From Albidovulum sp. (GTDB lineage Bacteria; Pseudomonadota; Alphaproteobacteria; Rhodobacterales; Rhodobacteraceae), in contig JACKKB010000002.1 in NCBI GenBank assembly GCA_020637635.1, forward strand, positions 461,001-525,000: DNA of 64,000 bases. Reading direction: 5' to 3'. The notes beneath the pieces were generated by a model, which made no database searches, had not been told where the DNA came from, and worked only from the letters and a program-made list of their open reading frames with translations. Made by a program: the position numbers and the translations under genes. Shown here piece by piece: positions 52,806 through 61,437 of this stretch. The number at the start of each line of letters is the position of its first letter. Position 1 is the stretch's first letter.

Positions 52806-54892
52806 GCGCCCGACTGTCGCCTGCAGACCTCTTTCGCCCCACGGTGCTGCTCGCGCTGGCACTCATGGCGATCATCGTCATGATGATCCTGCCGATGCCG
52901 TCCTGGGTGCTCGACTTCGGCCTTGCTGCCTCGTTCGCGCTCGCCATCCTGATCTTCACGATCACGCTCTTCGTCGAGCGGCCACTCGATTTTTCGGCGT
53001 TCCCGACGGTGCTGCTCGCCTCGCTCATGCTGCGCCTGTCGCTCAACGTCTCGTCGACGAAGCTCATCATCGGGCAGGGTCATACCGGCACCAACGCCGC
53101 CGGCGACGTGATCGAGGGTTTCGCCATGTTCATCATGTCGGGCTCGGTGCTGATCGGCCTTGTCGTGTTCGGCGTCCTCCTGATCGTCAACTTCATCGTC
53201 ATCACCAAGGGCGCGGGCCGCATGGCCGAGGTTGGCGCGCGCTTCGCTCTCGACGGGATGCCGGGCAAGCAGCTTGCCATCGACAGCGACATGAACGCCG
53301 GCGCCATTGATCATGCCGAGGCGCGGGCGCGGCGGGAACGCGAACAGGCCGAGACCACCTTCTTCGGCTCGCTCGACGGCGCGTCGAAATTCGTCAAGGG
53401 CGACGCCGTGGCGGGCCTCCTGATCACGCTTCTGAACCTCGTCATGGGCCTTGTCATCGGAATCGGCGTTCACGGCATGCCGGTCATGCGGGCCATCGAG
53501 ACCTATGCGATCCTCACCGTCGGCGACGGGCTCGTGAGCCAGATCCCCGCGGTGATCATCTCGATCGCCTCGGCTCTCCTTCTGTCGCGCGGCGGCGCCA
53601 AGGGCAGTGCCGATCGAGATCTTTTCCGCCAACTCGGCCGGTATCCCGCCGCGCTCGCTACCGTGGCCTTCCTGATGGCGCTCTTCGCCTTCGTACCCGG
53701 ACTGCCTTTCGTACCCTTCGTCGTTGGCGGCGGAGGGCTCGGGATTGCCGCCGAACTGGTCCGCCGGCGGGCCCAGCGCGAGGTCGAGGCAGAGCGCGCG
53801 AAGACCGCGCCTGCCCAGGTCAAGGCTGCGCCGCCGCCGCTCGGAGATCTTCTCAACCTTGACGAAATCCACGTCGAGTTTGCCCCCGATCTGGTCGGCA
53901 TGGTGCTCGATCCCGCGACCGGGCTCGAGGCGCGGATCGTCAACATGCGCAACCATGTGGCGACCGCCTTCGGGTTGATCCTGCCCGAGATCCGGCTCAC
54001 CGACGATCCGACGCTTGGCGCGACGGAGTACCGGATCCGGATCCAGGGGGTGGAACAGGCCCATGACCGGCTGCGGCCGGAGCAGGTTCTCGCCCTGCTC
54101 GCCGGTCGCGATGCCATCCTGCCACCCGGCGATGACGTGAAGGAGCCGGTCTATGGGGCGGCGGCACGCTGGATCCCGCGCAGCAGCCGCGAGGCGGCGG
54201 CACTCTCGGGTGCGACGGTCGTTGCGCCCACCGAGGTGCTCGCCACCCATCTGCTCGAGGTCATCAAGCGGAACTTCCCGAAACTGCTCACCCTGCGCAG
54301 CCTGCGGCGCCTGCTCGATGAATGCGCCAATCTCTCTGACCCCGCACGGCGCGAGGCCAATCGCAAGCTCCTCGACGAGCTGATCCCCGAAAAGGTGCCG
54401 ACCGATCTGCTGCTGTCGGTCCTGAGGCTCCTGCTCGAGGAGAGGGTCTCGATCCGCAACCTGCCGCTCATTCTCGAGGCCGTGGCCGAGGGGCGCGGTC
54501 TCGGGACGCCGGAGGCTGTCTGCGAACATGTGCGCCGGCGCCTCGGCTTCCAGCTCGTGGCCGAACTGAAAGGCGCCGACGGTCTTCTTCCGCTTCTCCA
54601 GCTGTCGCCGGACTGGGAGGGGATCTTCGCCGCCCACCAGATCGAGACCGACAGGGGTCAGGGCGATGTTGCCCTGCCGCCCGACAAGTTCAACCGGCTT
54701 GCCGGCAGTGTCGCCGACAGCCTCGCGAGCGCCTCGGAGAAGGGCCGGTTTCCGGCACTGGTGACATCGGCGCGACGCCGGCGATTCCTCGTCACCGTGC
54801 TGCGCGCCAAGGGCATCGCCTCGCAGGTCCTGTCGTTCGACGAGATCGGCTTCGACGCCAGGCCTTCGATCGTCGGGGTGGTGGCCGCATGA
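52802..54892 (+). CDS. flhA: Flagellar export gate protein FlhA
   Basis: A 696-residue export-gate subunit with eight N-terminal membrane helices (residues about 12-320) and a large cytoplasmic domain. FHIPEP-family motifs include LRLSLNVSSTKLIIGQGHTG, NFIVITKGAGRMAEVGARFALDGMPGKQLAIDSDMNAG in sections, then VGDGLVSQIPAVIISIASALLLSRGG. The ATG at 52802 overlaps the transglycosylase stop; the longer frame upstream is shadow. It works with FlhB, FliP, FliQ and FliR, all encoded in the window. Confidence 0.97.
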   Translation: MSARLSPADLFRPTVLLALALMAIIVMMILPMPSWVLDFGLAASFALAILIFTITLFVERPLDFSAFPTVLLASLMLRLSLNVSSTKLIIGQGHTGTNAAGDVIEGFAMFIMSGSVLIGLVVFGVLLIVNFIVITKGAGRMAEVGARFALDGMPGKQLAIDSDMNAGAIDHAEARARREREQAETTFFGSLDGASKFVKGDAVAGLLITLLNLVMGLVIGIGVHGMPVMRAIETYAILTVGDGLVSQIPAVIISIASALLLSRGGAKGSADRDLFRQLGRYPAALATVAFLMALFAFVPGLPFVPFVVGGGGLGIAAELVRRRAQREVEAERAKTAPAQVKAAPPPLGDLLNLDEIHVEFAPDLVGMVLDPATGLEARIVNMRNHVATAFGLILPEIRLTDDPTLGATEYRIRIQGVEQAHDRLRPEQVLALLAGRDAILPPGDDVKEPVYGAAARWIPRSSREAAALSGATVVAPTEVLATHLLEVIKRNFPKLLTLRSLRRLLDECANLSDPARREANRKLLDELIPEKVPTDLLLSVLRLLLEERVSIRNLPLILEAVAEGRGLGTPEAVCEHVRRRLGFQLVAELKGADGLLPLLQLSPDWEGIFAAHQIETDRGQGDVALPPDKFNRLAGSVADSLASASEKGRFPALVTSARRRRFLVTVLRAKGIASQVLSFDEIGFDARPSIVGVVAA

Positions 54893-55665
54893 CGGATGCC
54901 GCGGCGCAGCTTGTCGGGTTCGTCGGACCCTGGCTCGGCGCGGCCTTCGTCGTCTTCCTGCGCATCGGTGCGATCGCCTCGGTCTTTCCCGGCATCGGCG
55001 AACACTCGGTGCCGGTGCGGGTGCGCCTTGTCCTCGCCCTTGCGCTAACCGCGATCGTGTTGCCCGTCGTCGGGCCCGAGATTCGCGTGGCGGCGCGGGA
55101 GCCTGCGTTCATCGCCGCCTGTCTCGCGACCGAGTCAGCCATCGGGCTTGCCTTCGGGATCGTCTTCCGGCTGCTCGTGAATGCGCTCGAAACGGCTGGC
55201 GCAATGATCGCGCAGTCGGCCTCGCTGTCGCAACTCTTCGGAGCCGGGGGCGAGCCGATGCCGGCGATCTCGCATCTGCTGGTCGCAGGGGGGCTCGCAC
55301 TCGCCGTCGCGTCGGGGCTGCATCTGCGCCTTGTCACGCTCCTGATCGAGAGCTACACGCTCTTTCCCGCCGGCGCGGTCCCGGTCGCCGGTGACTTCGC
55401 CCGATGGGGGATCGCGGGTGTCGCCCGGGCCTTCTCGCTCGCCTTCGGACTGGCGGCTCCCTTCGTGATTGCCGCGCTCGTCTACAACCTCGCGATCGGC
55501 GTCATCAACAAGGCCATGCCCCAGCTCATGGTCTCGTTCATCGGCACGCCGGCACTGATCGGCGGCTCGCTCCTGCTGCTCTCGATCGCGGCGCCGATCG
55601 CGCTGCATGCCTGGCGCGGCGCGCTCTTCGGACTTCTCGCCGATCCCTTCGGGGGAGCGCCATGA
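54889..55665 (+). CDS. fliR: Flagellar export gate protein FliR
   Basis: A 258-residue membrane protein with about six helices. FVVFLRIGAIASVFPGIGEHSVPVRVRLVLALALTAIVLP (in sections) is the typical FliR start, and GLAFGIVFRLLVNALETAGAMIAQSASLSQLF and NLAIGVINKAMPQLMVSFIGTPALIGGSLLLL match the family. Coupled by ATGA to flhA before and flhB after. Confidence 0.95.
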   Translation: MTDAAAQLVGFVGPWLGAAFVVFLRIGAIASVFPGIGEHSVPVRVRLVLALALTAIVLPVVGPEIRVAAREPAFIAACLATESAIGLAFGIVFRLLVNALETAGAMIAQSASLSQLFGAGGEPMPAISHLLVAGGLALAVASGLHLRLVTLLIESYTLFPAGAVPVAGDFARWGIAGVARAFSLAFGLAAPFVIAALVYNLAIGVINKAMPQLMVSFIGTPALIGGSLLLLSIAAPIALHAWRGALFGLLADPFGGAP

Positions 55666-56747
55666 GCGGCGGCGACGACAGCGAGAGAGAACACGAACCT
55701 ACGCAGCGCAAACTCGACGAGGCGCGGCGGCGCGGCGAGGTGGTGCGCTCGAACGAACTGTCTGCGGCAGCGGCACTTCTTGGACTGATTGCCGCTCTCA
55801 GTCTCATGTCCGCCGCGGCACCGCGCCGGCTGGCCGATGCCCTGATGCCGCTTCTGTCGGAGCCGGAACGGTTCGGTCACCTTCTCGGCAAACCCGGTGC
55901 GGAGGCCCTGCCGACGGTCGCGCCCGGCCTTGCTGCAGCCCTCCTGCCGGTCTTCCTCCTGCCTGGCGCGGGTGTCCTCATCGCACTCTTCGCCCAGCGC
56001 GCGATCGTCTTCGCGCCCGACAAGCTGCAGTTCCGGCTCTCCCGTATCAGCCCGCTGGCCAACGCAGGGCAGAAGTTCGGGCGCAGCGGACTTGCCGAGT
56101 TCGGCAAGAGCGCGCTGAAACTCGTGGTGGTTTCGATTCTGGCGGTCAGCTTTCTCTTCGGCAAGGTTCCCGAGATCCTCGCTGCCCCGAATGCCGACGC
56201 GGGTGTCATTGCCGGGGCGGCGGGCGGCATCATCGTCGCCTTCCTGCGGCTCGCCTTCGTCACCACGCTGGTCTTCGGGACGATCGACTATCTCTGGCAG
56301 CGCAGCGAGCACATCCGGCGCAACCGGATGTCACGGCAGGAGATGGTCGACGAATTCAAGGAATCGGAAGGCGATCCGCATATCCGCGCCCAAAGGCGCC
56401 AACGTGCCGAGGCGATCGCCACCAACCGAATGCTGACCGACGTCCCGAAAGCCGATGTCGTGATCGTCAACCCGACCCATTATGCCGTCGCCCTGCGCTG
56501 GGCGCGCGGCAAGCGCGAGGCGCCCAAATGCGTTGCCAAGGGGACCGACGAGGTGGCGCGCCGGATCCGCGAGGCGGCGGCAGGCGCGGGAGTTCCGATC
56601 CGTTCGGATCCCCCGACGGCGCGCGCGCTCTTCGCCGAGGTCGAGATCGGGCGCGAGATCAGACCGGAGCATTATGCCGCGGTGGCTGCCGCGATCCGGT
56701 TCGCGGAGGCGATGCGGCAGAAGGCGCGGCGGAGGAGCTGGTCGTGA
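55662..56747 (+). CDS. flhB: Flagellar export switch protein FlhB
   Basis: A 361-residue export-gate protein. The N-terminus HEPTQRKLDEARRRGEVVRSNEL is the FlhB signature; four membrane helices follow, and the C-terminal domain has the autocleavage site VVIVNPTHYAVALRW (NPTH at residues 270-273), then the conserved RIREAAAGAGVPI. Cleavage switches export from hook to filament proteins. The ATG at 55662 overlaps the fliR stop; the longer frame upstream is shadow. It is coupled to the next gene through GTGA. Confidence 0.96.
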   Translation: MSGGDDSEREHEPTQRKLDEARRRGEVVRSNELSAAAALLGLIAALSLMSAAAPRRLADALMPLLSEPERFGHLLGKPGAEALPTVAPGLAAALLPVFLLPGAGVLIALFAQRAIVFAPDKLQFRLSRISPLANAGQKFGRSGLAEFGKSALKLVVVSILAVSFLFGKVPEILAAPNADAGVIAGAAGGIIVAFLRLAFVTTLVFGTIDYLWQRSEHIRRNRMSRQEMVDEFKESEGDPHIRAQRRQRAEAIATNRMLTDVPKADVVIVNPTHYAVALRWARGKREAPKCVAKGTDEVARRIREAAAGAGVPIRSDPPTARALFAEVEIGREIRPEHYAAVAAAIRFAEAMRQKARRRSWS

Positions 56748-57085
56748 AGCCGGCGGAACTGGAGCGACTGCGCGGCCTCGCCCTGATCGTGAAGGATCGC
56801 GACATCTCGCGTCTCGCCGCGGCGGAGCGGCGCGTCGATGAGGCACGCGGACGCCTCGATGCGCTCGATGCTTCCATCCGCGACGCCCGCGAAGTCTCCC
56901 TTGCGGACGTGGACATCGCGACCCGTGTCGCGGCGGAGCGGTTCTGTGAGGCGCGCCTGGTTCTGCGGCCGGCGCTTCTGGCCTCGCTTGCGGCGCTGCA
57001 GGGGGATCGTGACGAGGCGCTGGCGGCTGCGCGACGCGCCTTCGGTCGCTGGTCGACGCTCGTCAGGCTCACCGGGCAGACATAA
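56744..57085 (+). CDS. Small coiled-coil protein of the flagellar operon, FliJ-like by position
   Basis: A 113-residue, almost fully helical protein starting with GTG at 56744, which overlaps the flhB stop as GTGA and has GGAGGAG six bases upstream. Its sequence (ERLRGLALIVKDRDISRLAAAERRVDEARGRLDALDASI in sections, then ARLVLRPALLASLAALQGDRDEALAAARRAFGRWSTL) predicts a two-helix antiparallel coiled coil, like FliJ or other export chaperones. No FliJ gene is seen elsewhere in the window. Sequence likeness to FliJ is too weak to name it with certainty. Confidence 0.7.
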   Translation: MKPAELERLRGLALIVKDRDISRLAAAERRVDEARGRLDALDASIRDAREVSLADVDIATRVAAERFCEARLVLRPALLASLAALQGDRDEALAAARRAFGRWSTLVRLTGQT

Positions 57086-57215
57086 CCGGACCCGGGGACG
57101 CCGCAGGTCGTCGGCCCGGCCCATCCGGCGCTGGCTCCGCAATGCGACATGGCCGCAGGTCGTCCGCCGCGAACACGCCAACGTTTGCCGCGCTGCGCCT
57201 TCGGTCAGTCGCGGC

Positions 57216-57752
57216 TCAGCTGTCCTGGCGAACGAAATCGACGATGAGAACCTGAGAGACGCCCTTGCCGAGCGCCGCCTGTGCCGCCTCGAGAAGGGCG
57301 GTCCGCAAGGCATCGACACGTCCGGTGCTGGTGAAGTTGCCCTCGAACCCCCCGGCATTGGCATGTTCGAAGAGAACCTGCAGGAATTCGTCCCTGAGCT
57401 TCGGTTCGCGGGCGAAAACCGTTTCACTCATCCCCGCCTCGACCTCGAGGCTGATCGACAGAATGGCCAGCGAAGTCACCTCGTCGCTGTGGACGATGGG
57501 CACGACGAACTGATTGTTGAGCTTGACGAATTCGTGTGCCCCCTCCTCGGGCCCGGCGCCGCCGCCATGCGCGTCTGCCGCCTTCTCGGCCGGATCCGCC
57601 TCCGTGCCGTGGGAGCTTTCGGCGGCCGCACCGGCGGCGGCGGTTTCCGGGGGGCTCTCCTTGGCGGCGAAGAACCGGCCCGCACCGGCGCCGGCGCCGG
57701 CGCCGATCAGGGCGAGAAGAAGGGGAAGGAGAAGGGGAAGGAGCTTCTTCAC
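57216..57752 (-). CDS. Second FliL-family basal-body protein
   Basis: A 178-residue FliL-type protein beginning with GTG at 57752; its GAGG site overlaps the flgH stop. The N-terminus is a leucine/proline-rich helix (KKLLPLLLPLLLALIGAGAGAGA) encoded by an imperfect 12-base tandem repeat, then an acidic, histidine/glycine-containing linker and the periplasmic FliL domain (FVKLNNQFVVPIVHSDEVTSLAILSISLEV, in sections). It has little identity with FliL at 47126. It is the last gene of the flgB-to-flgH operon. Rhodobacterales often have a second FliL here. Confidence 0.82.
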   Translation of the reverse strand: MKKLLPLLLPLLLALIGAGAGAGAGRFFAAKESPPETAAAGAAAESSHGTEADPAEKAADAHGGGAGPEEGAHEFVKLNNQFVVPIVHSDEVTSLAILSISLEVEAGMSETVFAREPKLRDEFLQVLFEHANAGGFEGNFTSTGRVDALRTALLEAAQAALGKGVSQVLIVDFVRQDS

Positions 57753-57760
57753 GGGCAGCC

Positions 57761-58483
57761 TCAGAACGGCAGAATCACGTCGGCCACCTGCTGGCCATAA
57801 CGCGGCTGCTGCACGTCGGTGATCTGGCCGCGCCCGCCATAGGAGACGCGGGCGCCGGCGATCTTGTCATAAGTGATCTCGTTTTGCCTCGAGATATCCT
57901 CAGGGCGCACGAAACCGTCGACAATGAGTTCGCGCACCTCGAAGTTCACGCGGACCTCCTGCGAGCCGGTGATGTGAAGGACCCCGTTCGGCAACGCCTC
58001 GACGACGGTCGCGGCGACGCGCAGGGTGAGCTTCTCCTTGCGCGCAACCGAGCCGTCGCCCTGGTAGCTCGAGCTGGACGACGTCGCATAGGCGTTGGCA
58101 AGGCTCGCGCCGGCGGGCAGTTCGGCATCGATCCGCTGCGGGATTCCGACCAGCGACGGAATGCCCATCTTGTCGGCGCCGCTGCGGGACCGGCCGGTCG
58201 AGTTCGAGATCTCGGCCTTGTCGTCGATCTCGACCACCACGGTGAGAATGTCACCGGGGCCCATCGCCCGGCGATCGCCGAAAAGCGATCCGCGGGCGCC
58301 CGACCAAAGCGACCCGCCGCGCTCCAGCCGCGACACCGCCGCGCCGGACCGTGCCGCCGCCGAGTTCATCGCCGCGTATTCGCGACCGGTCTCGGCACGG
58401 CTGAGCGGGGGTGCCTTGCCGACGGCATCGAGCCGCGCGCAACCGGCGAGAAGGAGAAGGCAGAGACAGGCGGACCGATACAT
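57761..58483 (-). CDS. flgH: Flagellar L-ring lipoprotein FlgH
   Basis: A 240-residue outer-membrane lipoprotein. The signal ends in a lipobox LLAGC with Cys15. The family stretches are GGSLWSGARGSLFGDRRAMGPGDILTVVVEIDD in sections, and the C-terminal VNFEVRELIVDGFVRPEDISRQNEITYDKIAGARVSYGGRGQITDVQQPRYGQQVADVILPF read in parts. It forms the L ring around the rod. It follows flgA by nine bases. Confidence 0.96.
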   Translation of the reverse strand: MYRSACLCLLLLAGCARLDAVGKAPPLSRAETGREYAAMNSAAARSGAAVSRLERGGSLWSGARGSLFGDRRAMGPGDILTVVVEIDDKAEISNSTGRSRSGADKMGIPSLVGIPQRIDAELPAGASLANAYATSSSSSYQGDGSVARKEKLTLRVAATVVEALPNGVLHITGSQEVRVNFEVRELIVDGFVRPEDISRQNEITYDKIAGARVSYGGRGQITDVQQPRYGQQVADVILPF

Positions 58484-58492
58484 GGCGTTCTT

Positions 58493-58930
58493 TCAGTGTT
58501 GCAAGGCGACGTCGATCTTTCCGTCCGGGGCAATGATGCCCGAGACGGTCGTTCGAGAACCGCTGTTGATGACACGGACGATGTCGCCGACACCGCCCTG
58601 TTCGAGGGCACGTCCCTCGGCAAGAATGCGGAGACCGCCCGAGCGATACCGCAGCGTGACGGGCTGGTTGCGGGCCACGACCGTCCTCGGCCCGAGGACG
58701 GCGAGTGTCAGCGGCTGACCCTGGAAGACCGCGACGCGCGTCTCGAGCCCGATGATCTCGCGCGGATCTCCGAGCCCACCGGGCAGCGTCTCGGGCACCC
58801 GCGAAAGATCCTCGGCGGCGATGACGCTGTGGGCCCGGAGCGTCCGCGCCGCGACCAGGGTCTCGGCCGCGGCCGGCAGGGCGGTCAACGCCAGTGCCAG
58901 GCCGAGCGGCAGGGTCACGGCGATACCCAT
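58493..58930 (-). CDS. flgA: Flagellar P-ring assembly chaperone FlgA
   Basis: A 145-residue periplasmic protein. The ATG at 58930 overlaps the flgG stop as TGATG. Residues 1-22 form the signal peptide. The SAF-like domain has TLRAHSVIAAEDLSRVPE, then ETRVAVFQGQPLTLAVLGPRTVVARNQPVTLRYRSGGLRI in sections, as in short alphaproteobacterial FlgA. FlgI, its client, is outside the window. Confidence 0.9.
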   Translation of the reverse strand: MGIAVTLPLGLALALTALPAAAETLVAARTLRAHSVIAAEDLSRVPETLPGGLGDPREIIGLETRVAVFQGQPLTLAVLGPRTVVARNQPVTLRYRSGGLRILAEGRALEQGGVGDIVRVINSGSRTTVSGIIAPDGKIDVALQH

Positions 58931-59715
58931 CAACGCAGCTGCGTGGTTGCGCCGAGCATCTGGTCGGCTGCGGTGATAACCTTGGCATTCAACTCGTAGC
59001 CGCGCTGCGCCTCGATGAGTTCGGTGATCTCGCGGACCGGATCGACGGAGCTTTCCTCGAGATATCCCTGGCGCAGCGTGCCGAGGCCGTTCTCTCCGGG
59101 GGCGGAGACATTCGCGGGACCGGAGGCTCCGGTTTCGAGAAACAGGTTCGAGCCGATCGCCTCGAGACCCTTGTCGTTGCTGAAACCCGCGAGGGTGATC
59201 TGACCAAGCAACTGGGGCTGAACGCGGTCGTCGAAGTAGGCGTAGACCTCGCCCGTGGCGTTGATGGAAAGCGATCTGACATCGGAGGGAACTGTGATCT
59301 CGGGCGCCACCGCATAGCCGTCGGAGGTGACGATCAGGCCGTCGGCGGAGCGCTTGAGAGCGCCGTCTCGGGTGTAGCCGGAGACGCCGGACGGCATCGT
59401 GACCTCGAGATAGCCGCTACCCTCGATGGCGAGGTCGAGATCGCCACCGGTGGCCGAGGACGATCCCTGCGAGATGTTGACGGTGACCGCCGCGGCCCGC
59501 ACGCCAAGTCCGAGTTGAACGCCGGTGGGCACCAGGGTGCCGTCGCTTGCGGTGATGGTCCCGGGACGGGTTTCCTGCTGGTAGTGCAGATCGGCGAATT
59601 CCGCGCGCCGCGCGTTGTAGCCGGTCGTCGACATGTTGGCGAGGTTGTTGGAAATGACCTCGACGCGCATCTGCTGTGCGCTCATGCCAGTGGCAGCGAT
59701 CTGAAGTGCGCGCAA
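58930..59715 (-). CDS. flgG: Flagellar distal rod protein FlgG
   Basis: A 261-residue rod protein. The start codon is TTG at 59715 (MRALQIAATGMSAQQMRVEV) with AAGGAGA about eight bases upstream; no ATG fits the conserved N-terminus. ISNNLANMSTTGYNARRAEF and the C-terminal EITELIEAQRGYELNAKVI are the rod/hook family end motifs. It is followed by flgA through TGATG. Confidence 0.95.
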   Translation of the reverse strand: MRALQIAATGMSAQQMRVEVISNNLANMSTTGYNARRAEFADLHYQQETRPGTITASDGTLVPTGVQLGLGVRAAAVTVNISQGSSSATGGDLDLAIEGSGYLEVTMPSGVSGYTRDGALKRSADGLIVTSDGYAVAPEITVPSDVRSLSINATGEVYAYFDDRVQPQLLGQITLAGFSNDKGLEAIGSNLFLETGASGPANVSAPGENGLGTLRQGYLEESSVDPVREITELIEAQRGYELNAKVITAADQMLGATTQLR

Positions 59716-59728
59716 TGCTCTGTCTCCT

Positions 59729-60445
59729 TCAGCGGGTCATGGCCTGAACGGCCGAACGGATTCTCTGGTCTTCGGCGTCGAGCAGGTTCTGGCCCGCCTC
59801 ATAGGCGCGCTGAACCTCGATCATGCGGGTGATCTCGAGCACCGGATCAACATTCGATCCTTCCAGAAATCCCTGAAAGATCGTGGGCGCCTCGATCGCG
59901 GTCTCTCCGCCATCGGCGCGAAACCGGCTGTTGCCGACACGGGTGAGCGAGGCCTCGGGCACGGGCGCGAAGACGCCAAGCCTGGCGATCGGCTGGCCGG
60001 CAGCGGCCATGGTGCCGTCCCGGGCGATCGAGACCGGACCGGCATCGGTCGGAACCAGGATCGGCGCGCCCGAAGCGTCGAGGACGCGGCGGCCGTCGAC
60101 GGTGACGAGCGCACCCTCGGGCGACACCGTGAAGGCGCCGGAGCGGGTCAGTTCGTTGCCGTTCTGGCCTTCCACCATGAAGAACCCTTCGCCCTCGATC
60201 GCGGCGTCAAGGGACCCGCCGGTGGCCGCCATCGCGCCGGGCGTCAGGTCGACCGAATGGCCCTCGGCCGTAGCCATCGACAGGGACGGGTCACCGGCGC
60301 CGAGGCGGGCGATGTGTTCGGCGAAGACCACGCCCTCGCGACGGTAGCCGGTGGTCGACATGTTGGCGATGTTGTTGGCGACGCTGCGCATCTCGGTCAT
60401 GAGACCGGACTGGCGGGTCAGCGCTGTGTAGACGGCGTTGTCCAA
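59729..60445 (-). CDS. flgF: Flagellar proximal rod protein FlgF
   Basis: A 238-residue rod protein. It also begins with TTG, at 60445 (MDNAVYTALTRQSGLMTEM), the family-typical opening; the next ATG would remove it. VANNIANMSTTGYRREGVVF and the C-terminal EITRMIEVQRAYEAGQNLL are the rod-protein end motifs. It lies three bases from fliQ and 13 from flgG. Confidence 0.94.
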   Translation of the reverse strand: MDNAVYTALTRQSGLMTEMRSVANNIANMSTTGYRREGVVFAEHIARLGAGDPSLSMATAEGHSVDLTPGAMAATGGSLDAAIEGEGFFMVEGQNGNELTRSGAFTVSPEGALVTVDGRRVLDASGAPILVPTDAGPVSIARDGTMAAAGQPIARLGVFAPVPEASLTRVGNSRFRADGGETAIEAPTIFQGFLEGSNVDPVLEITRMIEVQRAYEAGQNLLDAEDQRIRSAVQAMTR

Positions 60446-60448
60446 GGC

Positions 60449-60718
60449 TCAGGACCCCGCGATCATCGGCACGAGGCCGTCGGTGAAGAACGACACGAGC
60501 AGCCGCGACATGAAGGTCATCGAGACCCAGAATACGAGGATCATCGCACCGACCTTGGGCACGAAGGTAAGGGTCATCTCCTGAACCGAGGTGAGGGCCT
60601 GGAAGAGGCCGATGACGACGCCCATGACGAGCGCGACGGCGAGCAGGGGCGCCGAGATCGCGACGGCGATCCAGAGCGCCTGGCGAAGGGCGTCGAAAAG
60701 CTGGGCCTCGGTCATCAT
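60449..60718 (-). CDS. fliQ: Flagellar export gate protein FliQ
   Basis: An 89-residue two-helix protein (LFDALRQALWIAVAISAPLLAVALVMGVVIGLFQALTSVQEMTLTFVPKVGAMILVFWVSMTFM read in sections), with the family motif GLFQALTSVQEMTLTFVPK. It starts at an ATG that overlaps the fliE stop as TGATG (60718); a second ATG follows at 60715. It completes the FliP-FliQ-FliR gate encoded in the window. Confidence 0.95.
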   Translation of the reverse strand: MMTEAQLFDALRQALWIAVAISAPLLAVALVMGVVIGLFQALTSVQEMTLTFVPKVGAMILVFWVSMTFMSRLLVSFFTDGLVPMIAGS

Positions 60719-61017
60719 CAGACAGGCATCCTGAGGATTTCCTGATAGGCCTCGACGACCTTGTTGCGCAGCGTGACGGCGGTCTCGACTGCCAGTTCAC
60801 TCGTGGCGAGCGCCTCGACCAGCGAATGCGGATCGGCGCCACCGGTCATGGCGGCCAGTGCAGTCTGTTCGCCGCTTTGCAGCGTCTGGGCAAAGCCGCC
60901 GACCAGATCGCGCGCAAACTCCGACGCCTGGCCGGCCTCGGCCTTCTGTCCGGCGCCCGGCCCCGGCGCGACCGGTCTTGAATATGCCTGGGTGGCAAAA
61001 GCTGTTCTGACGTCCAT
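60718..61017 (-). CDS. fliE: Flagellar hook-basal body protein FliE
   Basis: A 99-residue rod adaptor joining the MS ring to the rod. The C-terminal part (TGGADPHSLVEALATSELAVETAVTLRNKVVEAYQEILRMPV in sections) matches the FliE family; the N-terminus is unconserved. It lies between flgC and fliQ in the minus-strand operon. Confidence 0.93.
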   Translation of the reverse strand: MDVRTAFATQAYSRPVAPGPGAGQKAEAGQASEFARDLVGGFAQTLQSGEQTALAAMTGGADPHSLVEALATSELAVETAVTLRNKVVEAYQEILRMPV

Positions 61018-61033
61018 TCTGGACCCTCCCTAC

Positions 61034-61423
61034 CTAGCGCCGAAGTAGATCGAGCAGGCTTTGCGACATCTGCCGCGCCTGGTCGAACATCTTCAGGTTG
61101 GCGTCATAGCTGCGCTGCGCCTCGCGGGCGTCGGCAAGCTCGATGACGAGATCGACGTTCGAGCCATCGTAATAGCCTTCGCCATCGGCCATCGGGTGGC
61201 CGGGGTCGAAGACCCGCGTGAGCTCACTCTGATCGAGGGTGACGGGGCCGGTCTCGACACGTCCGGTATCGGCGCCATCTTCCATCACCGCCTCGAATGA
61301 GACGGTCTTGCGGTGGTAGCCGGGCGTGTCGGCGTTCGCGATGTTCTCGGTCACATGCCGCAGCCGCGCCGCCTGCGCCTCCATGCCGCTCGCGGAAATC
61401 GAAAAGGGATTGAGCTTGTCCAT
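61034..61423 (-). CDS. flgC: Flagellar proximal rod protein FlgC
   Basis: A 129-residue rod protein: NPFSISASGMEAQAARLRHV and TENIANADTPGYHRKTVSFE at the N-terminus, NVDLVIELADAREAQRSYDA and MFDQARQMSQSLLDLL at the C-terminus. It is 14 bases downstream of flgB and 16 upstream of fliE. Confidence 0.95.
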   Translation of the reverse strand: MDKLNPFSISASGMEAQAARLRHVTENIANADTPGYHRKTVSFEAVMEDGADTGRVETGPVTLDQSELTRVFDPGHPMADGEGYYDGSNVDLVIELADAREAQRSYDANLKMFDQARQMSQSLLDLLRR

Positions 61424-61437
61424 CCTGCGCCTCCGCC

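Noticed and set aside
52784..54637. 617-codon minus-strand frame opposite flhA
   Set aside because: Antisense shadow of a highly conserved gene; no recognisable motif.
57100..57164. 13-base direct repeat (GCCGCAGGTCGTC at 57100 and 57152) between convergent flagellar operons
   Set aside because: Too short and only two copies; no link to an element, terminator or attachment site could be made.
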